64,000 nt of DNA from Mycobacterium senriense (GTDB taxonomy: Bacteria; Actinomycetota; Actinomycetes; Mycobacteriales; Mycobacteriaceae): positions 3,720,001 to 3,784,000 of the forward strand of contig NZ_AP024828.1 in the NCBI RefSeq assembly GCF_019668465.1, given 5' to 3'. The notes below the pieces were generated by a model. The model was not told the origin of the DNA. It was given only the letters and a program-made list of their open reading frames with translations, and did not search any database. Of the stretch, positions 10,281 through 18,809 are shown piece after piece (within the stretch, counting starts at the first letter, position 1; every line of letters starts with the position of its first letter). The position numbers were made by a program, and so were the translations under genes.

Positions 10281-11163
10281 CTAATCAGTGCTACGCCTAG
10301 CGCGGTCGAGGTGGATCTCAAACTGGGAATGCGGATGGACTCCGTAGCGATCTCGGCAGGACGGGGGAGTGCGGCCGCAGTCGTCGACGATGCCGTACCG
10401 CCTTGCGAGTTCAGCACCGATCAGGGTCCGGCCGCTGAGCTCCATACGGCGGGGGTCGTTGTACAGTGCCCAGATGAGATGGCCTGTGAATTCCGGAGTT
10501 TCGGTGTCGTCGATTATGTAGCCGAGCTTCTCGGGGTCGGCGGCCACAATCTGTCGCACGCGCTGGGTGAGTAGGGTACCCATCCAGATCGATACGGCGG
10601 CGACGCCGTACGACTTGAAGTCCACCGCCATGTCGGCAGCCATCTTGTCGGTGCCGGCCTTGGCGACGCCGTAGGCGGGCCCGAACATATAGTGCGCCGC
10701 GCCTGATGCCGAGGTGAACGCCACCAACCCCTTGTTCTGAGAGATCATCAATGGCGCCGCCAGCGCGCTGGCGACGTAGCTACTGCGCAGACCTACGTCG
10801 AGGGTGTCGATGACGTTGAGCGGCTCCTCCCAAAATTTGGTAGGGCCCATCATCTCGTCGCGAATCAAGGCTGCGTTGTTGACCAGAATGTCGATCTTGC
10901 CGTGATCGCGTTCGATCGTCTCGAATAGCGCGTACCTGGTCGTCGTTGGAGTGGTCCACTGCGATGGGGATGCCGATACCGCCAGCGGCGGTAACCAGAG
11001 CCGCGGTGTCGTAAATTGTTCCAGTGAGTGGGGTTTGGCCGGGCTCGCGGGTGCGGCCCGTCACGTACACGGTGCAGCCATGGCTGCCGAGTGCGTGAGC
11101 GATGCCGAGCCCGGCGCCACGGCTGGCGCCAGTGACGACGGCGACGAGATTGTGAGGTTGCAC
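10281..11163 (-). pseudogene. Frameshifted short-chain dehydrogenase
   Basis: Two overlapping frames together make one SDR. The first part starts at GTG 11163 (AAGGA upstream) with TGASRGAGLGIA and ends its sense at ...DDQVRA. One base is missing near 10928-10934, after which the other frame continues as LFETIERDHGKIDILVNNAA, then SASGAAHYMFGPAYGVAK with the catalytic Ser, Tyr and Lys, to a natural C-terminus. Both halves keep coding quality, so this is either a recent inactivation or a sequencing error. It follows the next SDR on the same strand; an alternative start at 11211 would overlap that gene by 20 bases. Confidence 0.75.
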
Positions 11164-11191
11164 GGGCGCGCTTCCTTGGGAGCGGTGGGCG

Positions 11192-11941
11192 TCAGACTTT
11201 CGTCGGGACATAGCTCATCAAACCGCCGTCGACGACGAACTCGGCGCCGGTAGCGTAGGTCGACTCGTCGCTGACGAGGAACACCACGAAGCTCGACACC
11301 TCAGCGGGATCGGCGCCGCGTCGCATCGGGATAGGGGCCATGAAGTCCTCGGTAACCCCGTCGCTCATCGGGGTGTGGACCAGACCGGGATGGATCGAGT
11401 TCACTCGGATGCCTTGGCTCGCCAGCTCGACGGCCGCGGACTTGGTGATGCCGCGCAGGCCGAACTTGGCTGCGACGTACGCGTGCAGATGGGAGCTGCC
11501 TGCCAAACCCTCGACGGAGGAGATGTTGACAATCGAGCCGCCGCCGCGAGCGATCATCGGCTCGACCACGGCGCGCATACCCAGAAAAGCGCCGGTGAGG
11601 TTGACGTCGAGGACCTGCTGCCAATCGGCAATCGCCAGCTTCCGCAGCGAGCCGAGCTTGACGATGCCTGCGTTGTTCACTAGTGCGTCCAAGCCTCCGA
11701 ATACGTTGATGCACGCCGAGACTGCCGTCTCCCACTGGCTAACGTCGGTGACGTCGAGACACACGAAATGCACAGCCTCGCCCAGCGTTTCGGCGACTGC
11801 GCGACCTTCATCTTCCAGTACGTCGGCGATCACTACCTTCGCCCCTTCGGCGGCCAGTGCCGCCGCGTGAGCGGCTCCCATGCCCCGAGCACCCCCGGTG
11901 ACGAGCACCACTTTGTCTGCCACACGTCCCATCGACGTCAC
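11192..11941 (-). CDS. FabG3/20-beta-hydroxysteroid-dehydrogenase-like SDR
   Basis: The 249-residue SDR has TGGARGMG (residues about 15-22), NNAG, and Ser...Tyr...Lys in NISSVEGLAGSSHLHAYVAAK. The sequence is closest to my memory of FabG3 (Rv2002)-type hydroxysteroid dehydrogenases. The GTG start at 11941 shares bases with the TetR stop (GTGA), so the two are translationally coupled; an internal ATG 3 codons later is also possible. The position beside a P450 and a second SDR suggests a small redox pathway, but the substrate is unknown. Confidence 0.88.
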   Translation of the reverse strand: MTSMGRVADKVVLVTGGARGMGAAHAAALAAEGAKVVIADVLEDEGRAVAETLGEAVHFVCLDVTDVSQWETAVSACINVFGGLDALVNNAGIVKLGSLRKLAIADWQQVLDVNLTGAFLGMRAVVEPMIARGGGSIVNISSVEGLAGSSHLHAYVAAKFGLRGITKSAAVELASQGIRVNSIHPGLVHTPMSDGVTEDFMAPIPMRRGADPAEVSSFVVFLVSDESTYATGAEFVVDGGLMSYVPTKV

Positions 11942-12471
11942 CGTAGGCCGACGGCGGCGCGGAGTTGGGCGAGCAAAAGGTCGTCGTCGCTGCTGGGCAG
12001 TAGGTAGTGGCAGATCCCGATGCGAACCAGTGTGGTGGAGACGAGTACGGGATCGCCGACCCTGCTGCCGAGTTCGCGGGCGATGATCTCGGAAAGTACT
12101 GGGATCGCGCCCCTCATTTGCGCCAAAACCAGCGCGGGCTCGATCTCGATGAGCCCGCGCATCTGATACGAGCGGTAGAAGTCGGCAAGAAACTCCACGA
12201 TGGCGTCGAGTCGCTTGCGACCCTTGCGCCCCACGAGTGCATGGGCGAGGTCCTCCTCAAAGGACTGCACCTCGAACTCGCTGAACGCCATAAGTAGCTC
12301 GTCCCTAGAGGCGAAGCACTTGTAAAGCGTCGGCCGCGAGATGCCGGCCTGCGCTGCGACATCTGACAAGGTGAACTTCCCGTACCCGTGGCGGCACAGA
12401 ACTTTGAAGCAGGCGCGCAGGATGCGCTCGCGGGTGGCGGGATCATCGTAGATCTGCGGGGGCATTGACAT
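11938..12471 (-). CDS. TetR-family regulator
   Basis: The 177-residue protein has an N-terminal TetR helix-turn-helix (FTLSDVAAQAGISRPTLYKCFASRDELL, residues about 33-60) and a helical ligand domain. It is divergent from the P450 gene across 37 bases that contain a perfect palindrome, and its stop overlaps the start of the FabG3-like SDR. It most likely represses itself, the SDRs and the P450. The ligand is unknown. Confidence 0.9.
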   Translation of the reverse strand: MSMPPQIYDDPATRERILRACFKVLCRHGYGKFTLSDVAAQAGISRPTLYKCFASRDELLMAFSEFEVQSFEEDLAHALVGRKGRKRLDAIVEFLADFYRSYQMRGLIEIEPALVLAQMRGAIPVLSEIIARELGSRVGDPVLVSTTLVRIGICHYLLPSSDDDLLLAQLRAAVGLR

Positions 12472-12474
12472 CCT

Positions 12475-12489
12475 TTACAGTATTTGTAA
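12475..12489. promoter_or_regulatory. Palindrome TTACA-N5-TGTAA, candidate TetR operator
   Basis: A perfect 5+5 inverted repeat with a 5-base spacer lies between the divergent TetR and P450 starts, 3 bases upstream of the TetR ATG. Size and place fit a TetR operator controlling both directions. It is the only strong dyad in the gap. Confidence 0.6.
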
Positions 12490-12508
12490 GCAATGTTAGC
12501 GTCGCCGC

Positions 12509-13798
12509 ATGCAGTCCGATAGTGCTTTCGCCGACGTCGACTTCTTTAGCGATCCGGGTGTCATCGCCGATCCGTACCCCTACTACGAGTACCTGCGGGC
12601 GCAGGGTCCGGTGTGCCCGATCGCCAGGAGTGGCGTCGTCGCGGTGACCGGATACGACGAACTGGTCGCGGTGTACAAGGACAGCGACCATTTCTCGGCG
12701 ATCAACTCTTCGTCGGGCCCGTTCCCCTTACCGTTCAACGTCGTCGGCGACGACATCTCTGAACTGATCGACAGTCACCGCGAGCAGTTCCCCATGAACG
12801 AGCACCTTGTGTCGTTCGACCCGCCCACCCACACCGCGCACCGTGCGCTGCTCAGCGGTCTGTTCACGCCGAAGCGGCTCAAGGAGAACGAGGCATTCAT
12901 GTGGGAGCTCGCCGACCGTCTGATCGACGAGTTCGTCGACACTGGCCAATGCGAATTCGTCGCCGCGTACGGTCAGCCGTTTCCGCTTCTGGTCATCGCC
13001 GACCTGCTGGGCGTGCCGGCAGAGGACCACGCGATGTTTCGCGCCCTGCTGGCCGGAACCGGCCCGACCGAGGATGAACCATGGGCCAGGATCGGCGATG
13101 ACGGAGCCACCGACCTCAATCCGCTGGCGTATCTGGATCGATGGTTCACCGGCTACATCAGTGACCGGCGCGAAACACCACGGTCTGACATCCTGACCGA
13201 ACTCGCTACTCAGACATTCCCCGACGGAAGCCAGCCCGATGTGGTCGACGTGGTCAGGGTCGCCACCTTCCTTTTCATCGCCGGCCATGAGACCACCGCC
13301 CGACTGCTGGCCAACGCCTTTCATATTCTGGCCGAGCGTCCCGAACTGCAGGATGCGTTGCGCGACAACCCCGATCACATCCCGACATTCGTCGAAGAGG
13401 TGCTGCGGCTGGAGAGCCCGATCAAAAGCGACTTCCGGCTTACCCGGGTGAGCACCACCCTAGGCGGGGTGAGCCTGCCTGCCGGTACCAAGATCATGCT
13501 GCTGCCCGGCGCGGCAAACCGGGATCCTGCGCATTTCGAGTGCCCGGCCGACCTGCGCGTCGGCCGGCCCAATGCGCGGCAGAACGTGTCATTCGCGCGT
13601 GGCGTACACAGTTGCCCGGGGGGACCGCTCGCCCGGATCGAGGGCCGGGTCACGATTCAGCGAGTCCTGGACCGAATCAAGGACATTCGGCTCGACGAGG
13701 CGCACCACGGGCCGCCCGGAAACCGTCGGTTCGACTATGTGCCGCTGTGGATCCTGCGCGGGCTGTCCGCCCTGCACCTCGAGTACAGCCCACGATGA
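12509..13798 (+). CDS. Cytochrome P450
   Basis: The 429-residue bacterial P450 has an I-helix AGHETT at residues 258-263, the K-helix ExxR in EEVLRLES, and the heme loop FARGVHSCPGG with the thiolate Cys369. All catalytic landmarks are intact. No subfamily is assigned. It has no N-terminal membrane segment, so it is a soluble class I enzyme needing ferredoxin and reductase; neither is next door. The ATG at 12509 lacks a Shine-Dalgarno site and may be read from a near-leaderless mRNA. Confidence 0.93.
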   Translation: MQSDSAFADVDFFSDPGVIADPYPYYEYLRAQGPVCPIARSGVVAVTGYDELVAVYKDSDHFSAINSSSGPFPLPFNVVGDDISELIDSHREQFPMNEHLVSFDPPTHTAHRALLSGLFTPKRLKENEAFMWELADRLIDEFVDTGQCEFVAAYGQPFPLLVIADLLGVPAEDHAMFRALLAGTGPTEDEPWARIGDDGATDLNPLAYLDRWFTGYISDRRETPRSDILTELATQTFPDGSQPDVVDVVRVATFLFIAGHETTARLLANAFHILAERPELQDALRDNPDHIPTFVEEVLRLESPIKSDFRLTRVSTTLGGVSLPAGTKIMLLPGAANRDPAHFECPADLRVGRPNARQNVSFARGVHSCPGGPLARIEGRVTIQRVLDRIKDIRLDEAHHGPPGNRRFDYVPLWILRGLSALHLEYSPR

Positions 13799-14188
13799 CC
13801 AGCGGCATTATCGTTGCGCCACAGCGCACCACCTAGCAGATCTCCAAAAGGTCATCGCGGCCATCACCGGTGTCAGAGGCCGCCGGCAACAGACCCCCGC
13901 GCGAGTACGTCGGTCGACGGTAATCGGTATCCGGGCGGCACCCGGAACCACGCTGCGCGATCCAGACTTTGGTGACCGTCGGGTCTGCGCCGCGCAGCGG
14001 GCCGAATCAGGTCGAGTAGCCCACTACGCTATGCGGCCTTTTCGAGACGAGCCAAAACTTGGCTAGTCGCCCAGTGTAACGGCGCCGGGGAGGGGGTTCG
14101 CCATGTCAGCATTCTCATCGTCTGCCGTCAATTCAAGGTGACCCCTGTACGAAAACGCAGAATCAGAAACCCACAGGAGTGATCAGAA
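13799..14188. other. Intergenic region after the P450 gene
   Basis: About 390 bases with no supported gene. Frames crossing it are out-of-frame continuations of the P450 region. The right end holds AGGAG, which serves the next gene. No hairpin terminator stands out. Confidence 0.5.
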
Positions 14189-14518
14189 GTGGACGCATGG
14201 CATGAACAAGCGTACCAACAGGCAGCGAAGCGGTACCAGGAGATTCATCAGAAGACGGTGGCACAACATCGCGAAATCACTGAGCGAAACCGCCAGATTA
14301 GTGAGCGAAACCGCCACGCGCGCCAACGACGACAAATCGCCTCGTCTCAGGGCCTTTCGCGAAGTGGTAGTCAACGGGAAGCCGAGCGCGCCGCTCGCCT
14401 TAACGCACCAGCTACATCGAGCGCTATGCCCGTAGCGGGATGGTACGAGGACCCGTGGGGTCACGCTTTTGCGCGTTGGTGGGACGGGACCCAATGGACT
14501 AACCAGACTCGCGGTTAA
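14189..14518 (+). CDS. Small DUF2510 protein with a charged helical N-terminus
   Basis: The 109-residue protein starts at GTG 14189 after AGGAG. Residues 1-70 are very polar and likely helical, with an imperfect repeat ERNRQISERNR. The C-terminal 30 residues, AGWYEDPWGHAFARWWDG then TQWT, match the DUF2510 pattern (PGWYxDPxG...RWWDGxxWT) common in actinobacterial envelope proteins. There is no membrane segment, which is unusual for DUF2510 proteins. Function unknown; it converges on the membrane protein gene that follows. Confidence 0.75.
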   Translation: MDAWHEQAYQQAAKRYQEIHQKTVAQHREITERNRQISERNRHARQRRQIASSQGLSRSGSQREAERAARLNAPATSSAMPVAGWYEDPWGHAFARWWDGTQWTNQTRG

Positions 14519-14551
14519 TGCGACCGTCGGTTTCTAGCTGCGATGCGTCGG

Positions 14552-15799
14552 TCAAACCATGCGAGGGCCGCCGAACCCGGGAACGGCGCCCACCGGGATC
14601 AGTGCGAAGACGATGACGATACTGATGAACAATCGCAACGTCTTTGGGGTGGGCGCTTGTTCGATCTCCGGTCGACGTGCGGCGAAGAGGATGAACACGA
14701 TCGCGACGTCGAATGCCACGATCGTCAGCCAGCGGGTCCAGTCGTAGCCGGTGAGGAAAACCGGGGCGACCAGCAACAGGCCGGCGATAACCCAGCCCGT
14801 TCGGCCTGACAGCGCCTCGACGAATGCGCGCAGCGGTACACCGGAGAGTCCGCTGAGTCCCCACAGCGTCACCGCAAGCGCAGCGGCGCCGAAGATCAAC
14901 GAGACGGTGAGACCCAGTATGCCGATGTCGCCGACCGTGCGGACGGCGTCGGCGACTCCCTGGTCGTAGTGCGGCATGACGTTTCGGCACACCCAGTCGT
15001 GGTAGTCGGTCTGACCGGACTGCCCGTTCATCACGAAGCGCATCAGCGTCTCCGGCGACGTGACCGTGGCGAAGGGGTTGGGCATCAGGTGATGCGGTAC
15101 GGCTGCACACAGCTGCGAGGCGATGTCGTGACGACCGAACGCCGCCACCACAGCCGTGATGAGAACTCCCGGTGTCACGGCAACGAGCATGCCGAGACGT
15201 TGAGTGGATTCCAGCGCACCGCCGAGGACGATGATCGCCAGCACCGCACCCAACGCGAACTGCAGCCCTATCGCCTCGTGGACCAGTGTCAGCACCGCGA
15301 TCACGGCGCCGTAAGCCGCGCACCAGCCCATCGCGAGGGCGCGGGAACGCGTCAGCACCAGCGCCGAACTGAACAGCGCCAGGGCCGCCCCGCCGAAGAG
15401 GTCGGGGCGGGCCGAGAATGCCGCGAATGGAACACCGAACGGCAGCAACGGAATCACCATCGCAACCATCAGCCGGCGCTCAGATCGATAGCGGCCGACG
15501 AGCATCACACCCGCGACCGCGGCCAGGCCGCACAGGTAGACCGCGGTCGACAGCCAGCGCAGACCGAGCGTGGCCCCGAAGTAGTGGTTGGGGGCCAACC
15601 GCACCAGTTCGCCGGCCAGCCCGCGGCGGACGAAGCCGTGCGTGTAGTCGGCGGCGTAATACGACATCCAGTACACGTCGAGCGGAACGACCTTGATCGC
15701 GAACCACAGCACGAGTGCCGTCCACGCCGCGATTGCGGCGCCGATACCCACGAGGCGATTCCGGGCACGTGGATACGCCCGCATGCTCAGATCCACCAT
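14552..15799 (-). CDS. Polytopic integral membrane protein of unknown function
   Basis: The 415-residue protein has about ten hydrophobic segments. YTHGFVRRGLAGELV after the first segment and SARPDLFGG further on resemble bacterial membrane proteins with a glycosyltransferase-C-like layout, but no catalytic motif is certain. ATG 15799 overlaps the stop of the upstream acyltransferase-like gene (TGATG), so translation is coupled. Being last in a unit with two acyltransferase-fold proteins and an ABC-2 permease, it may act in making or exporting a surface lipid. That role is inference. Confidence 0.7.
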   Translation of the reverse strand: MVDLSMRAYPRARNRLVGIGAAIAAWTALVLWFAIKVVPLDVYWMSYYAADYTHGFVRRGLAGELVRLAPNHYFGATLGLRWLSTAVYLCGLAAVAGVMLVGRYRSERRLMVAMVIPLLPFGVPFAAFSARPDLFGGAALALFSSALVLTRSRALAMGWCAAYGAVIAVLTLVHEAIGLQFALGAVLAIIVLGGALESTQRLGMLVAVTPGVLITAVVAAFGRHDIASQLCAAVPHHLMPNPFATVTSPETLMRFVMNGQSGQTDYHDWVCRNVMPHYDQGVADAVRTVGDIGILGLTVSLIFGAAALAVTLWGLSGLSGVPLRAFVEALSGRTGWVIAGLLLVAPVFLTGYDWTRWLTIVAFDVAIVFILFAARRPEIEQAPTPKTLRLFISIVIVFALIPVGAVPGFGGPRMV

Positions 15800-17133
15800 C
15801 AGATCCGGCCCTCGTACACGCTGGTGGCGGACAGCTGCAGGTCGGCCAGCGCGGCGCACGCGAACTCGCGCGTGGCTGTGGCGCTGCTCTGATACGCAAC
15901 GACGGTGAGAAACCGGCTGCCGTTGACGGTGCCTGTGCCACAAAATAATTGGCCCTGCGCCTGCTCGATGCGGGCCTGAGTGAGGCCCTGCTCGGCGAGC
16001 CGCATGGAGACCTCGGTCGCATCCGCGCCATCGATGCGGCTGACGGCGCCGTCAAGGCTCCCGAGGTTGGAACACCCCACCGGAAGCTGGCCGGACGACA
16101 TGGCGATGCCTTCGGCGCGGCGCACCAGCCAGCGCGGCGTGAATGGAATGAGCGGCAGTCCGGCGAGCATCTCGTTGGGCTCTTGCTCGAGCGCCGCCAG
16201 CGATCTCTTGACGTCGGCGCGCACGGCGCTCAAATCGCCAGCCACCGCGGCGCCGTCGACGGCCAGTGTGATCGAGGTCAGCGCATTGGCGCGGTCGTCG
16301 TCGGGGGTGCGGTCGCTGACCGGAAGCACCACCGTCACGGAGTTTCCGTCGGGCAGCACCCTGCCCATCCGGTGAGCCAGGCGAACGGCGAACGCCACGA
16401 AAAGTGCGTTGCCGCTTCCGTTGAGGGCGCGCGCTCGCGCCTCCCACGCCGCGGCGTCGGTTTGGATCGTCACCGACGGGGAGGTGTTCTGGTCGTCGTC
16501 ACTCGGGCCTCCGGGCCGCCGCGCCGGCGACTGACGCCGCTGATCGGACGAGACCCTGAGCAAAATCAGCAGGGTCGCGATGAGCGCGCGAATCGCCGCC
16601 GGCAGAGCACGAAGGGCATCGGCCAGGTCTGCCAAGATCGCGCGGCCCCGCTGGCGTGAATTTGGCCGTGCATAACCAAGATTGCGTCGTTCTCCTTTGA
16701 CCGCTTCGGCGACGGCCAACACCAGCCCGAGGCCGTCGACCACGCAATGCGACGCCACCAGGGTGACCGCCGCGCCGCCGTCGTCCAACGGCAGCGCGCC
16801 CAGATGAAACGTCGGGCCGTGCTCGGGATCGACGTCCACCCGGGCGCGTCGTTCGAGCCACGCACCGATCTCGTCCCGGGGTCGCGGCGGTTCCCACGCG
16901 ATGTCGGGCGAGCGGCTGTCGAGCACCCAGCGATGACGCCCGAACGGCAACGGCGAACGCTCGATCCGGCGTCCGAGCAAGCCGGCACCGAGATTGTCGT
17001 TGAAGGCCCGCAATTCGTCGATGTTCACGTCGCGGTCGTAGATCCACGTGGACTGCACGGTGCTGCCCTGACCGGTGGCGCGCAGCCGCAGGAAGGCGGC
17101 CTGGTCCAGCAGCGCCAGCCGCGCCACTAGCAC
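15799..17133 (-). CDS. Condensation/WS-DGAT-fold acyltransferase-like protein
   Basis: About 444 residues. SHCVVDGLG corresponds to the HHxxxDG acyltransfer motif with the first His replaced by Ser; the second His and Asp remain. LPVGCSNLGSL in the second half resembles the conserved segment of PapA5 and WS/DGAT proteins. No carrier or adenylation domain is present, so it is a stand-alone acyltransferase rather than an NRPS piece. GTG 17133 (or GTG 17127) overlaps the permease stop; the long upstream frame is permease shadow. The substrate is unknown. Confidence 0.75.
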   Translation of the reverse strand: MLVARLALLDQAAFLRLRATGQGSTVQSTWIYDRDVNIDELRAFNDNLGAGLLGRRIERSPLPFGRHRWVLDSRSPDIAWEPPRPRDEIGAWLERRARVDVDPEHGPTFHLGALPLDDGGAAVTLVASHCVVDGLGLVLAVAEAVKGERRNLGYARPNSRQRGRAILADLADALRALPAAIRALIATLLILLRVSSDQRRQSPARRPGGPSDDDQNTSPSVTIQTDAAAWEARARALNGSGNALFVAFAVRLAHRMGRVLPDGNSVTVVLPVSDRTPDDDRANALTSITLAVDGAAVAGDLSAVRADVKRSLAALEQEPNEMLAGLPLIPFTPRWLVRRAEGIAMSSGQLPVGCSNLGSLDGAVSRIDGADATEVSMRLAEQGLTQARIEQAQGQLFCGTGTVNGSRFLTVVAYQSSATATREFACAALADLQLSATSVYEGRI

Positions 17134-18773
17134 CCCGCCTCGGCCGCAGCGCGATACCCGCGCACCGCCACCGGTGCGAATACTGCGACCAGCACGCCGC
17201 CCCAGAGGCCCGCCTGCCACAGCGGCGACAGCACCGGACCGCCCTCCGCGAGCGCGCGCATCGCCTCGATCGTCGGGGAGATTGGCGAAAATCGCACCAC
17301 CGGTTGCAGCCAGCCCGGAAACACCTCGGCGGGCGCCACACCGGTGTTCAGGAACAGCAACACTATGCACCCCGCGCCCAGCCAGGTCACCATCGCTTTG
17401 CCGTCCGCGCGCGCAGCGATGGCGATGACCAATGTCGCCATTCCGGCCGAAATCGCCACGGGCATCAGGACGAAAGCCAGCATCGCGATCCAGCCGTAGT
17501 TGAATCGCAGACCCATAGCGATTCCGAAGACGGTGAGCACAAGGGCGGACGTGATGGTTCGGGCCGCCTCAGCGACGAGCCGCCCCGCCACGGTGCTGGC
17601 CCGATGAACCGGCTGCACCCACAGCCTGGTGAGTACACCGGACTCGCGCTCGGACGGCAAAGCCAGACCGGTGCCGAGGGTTCCGAACACCGCGCCGACC
17701 ACCGCGCACATCGGGACCAGCCCGTACAGGCTGTCGTGTCCGGTGGCGGCCAGGACGGATTTGCCTACCAGCAGTTTGTAGATGACGAGGAGAAAGGTCG
17801 GAAACAACAGCGCCTGTACCGCGACTATCGGGTCGCGGCGCCAGCGGCGCAGCAGCCGTCCCGCCTCCGAAGTGCTTTGACTGACGAAGGCTGTCAGCGA
17901 TGTCGCGCACGGAATCTCTTGCCGTGCAGCGGCACAAACGGCCACCTGGGCCCGATCGGTGGACGCATCGTGCGCCGGCGACTCGTCCCGAGCTGCCCTG
18001 CGAACGATCAGCGGCGCGCCCGAACTTCCCGCGCTGACACGGCGCTGCATCCGCACCGCGAGAACGCCGAAAAGTGCGAGCAAGCCAAGGCACCACGTCG
18101 ATGTCACCGTCAGATCCCTGCTGGTGACGTGGCCAGTGGTAAGGCCGCGCAGCGTCTCGGTGACCTGAGACACCGGTTGGTTGCGAATGAACGGTCCAAG
18201 CCATGCCGGAAACGATTCCGCCGGAGCGATTCCGGTGGACAACAAGATCAGGACCAGTTGGGGGAGAAGCAGTAATTGGCTCGACGATTCGACGGAGCCG
18301 ACCCGGGAGCCCAGCGCATCGGCACCGAGACAAACCGCCATCGCGAACGCCACCACGGTGAGCACGAACAGGGCCGTGTCACCGGGGCCGCCCTCCATCC
18401 GGAAGTCAAACAACCATCCGACCGCGATGGCCGCGACCAACGCGATGATCGCGCGGGTCAGGCAATAGAGCATCCGCGCGCCCAGCGGCACCACCGCGGA
18501 AACCGGCAGGGTGCGAAGCCGCGAACCGAAGCCGGACAACCGGTCTCGTGCGGCGCGATCGGCCGTGGTCATGGCCCCGAACAGCATCGCCTGCACGATG
18601 ACGACCGGAACGACATACTGCGGATAGCTCATCGGGCCGGTGTGGATGAGGCCGCCGAGTACCAGCGTGAACCCCAGGAAACAGCCCACCGGTGCCAGCG
18701 CGGCGAAAAGCAGGTCAGCGTCGCGCCGGGACGCTGACACCGTCCGCAAGGTGAGTGCCACCAGGGCACTCAT
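17127..18773 (-). CDS. Fused ABC-2-type permease, two permease halves
   Basis: The 548-residue membrane protein contains two homologous ABC-2 permease units (about residues 1-250 and 290-548). Each ends with the same phrase: NTGVAPAEVFPGWLQPVVRFSPISPTIEAMRAL-type in the second, and TGIAPAESFPAWLGPFIRNQPVSQVTETLRGL-type in the first. A polar linker of about 50 residues joins them. It resembles DrrB and DrrC of phthiocerol dimycocerosate export joined head to tail. No ATPase gene lies anywhere near, so the energising subunit must be encoded elsewhere or be absent. It follows the PapA-like gene by 36 bases. Confidence 0.85.
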   Translation of the reverse strand: MSALVALTLRTVSASRRDADLLFAALAPVGCFLGFTLVLGGLIHTGPMSYPQYVVPVVIVQAMLFGAMTTADRAARDRLSGFGSRLRTLPVSAVVPLGARMLYCLTRAIIALVAAIAVGWLFDFRMEGGPGDTALFVLTVVAFAMAVCLGADALGSRVGSVESSSQLLLLPQLVLILLSTGIAPAESFPAWLGPFIRNQPVSQVTETLRGLTTGHVTSRDLTVTSTWCLGLLALFGVLAVRMQRRVSAGSSGAPLIVRRAARDESPAHDASTDRAQVAVCAAARQEIPCATSLTAFVSQSTSEAGRLLRRWRRDPIVAVQALLFPTFLLVIYKLLVGKSVLAATGHDSLYGLVPMCAVVGAVFGTLGTGLALPSERESGVLTRLWVQPVHRASTVAGRLVAEAARTITSALVLTVFGIAMGLRFNYGWIAMLAFVLMPVAISAGMATLVIAIAARADGKAMVTWLGAGCIVLLFLNTGVAPAEVFPGWLQPVVRFSPISPTIEAMRALAEGGPVLSPLWQAGLWGGVLVAVFAPVAVRGYRAAAEAGC

Positions 18774-18809
18774 ACCGCGGCCTCCGGCGACGCCACGAAG
18801 GGAACCACA

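Noticed and set aside
17127..18773. Permease as two separate genes or a frameshift
   Set aside because: Both halves are in one continuous frame with a plausible polar linker and no internal start with a ribosome site.
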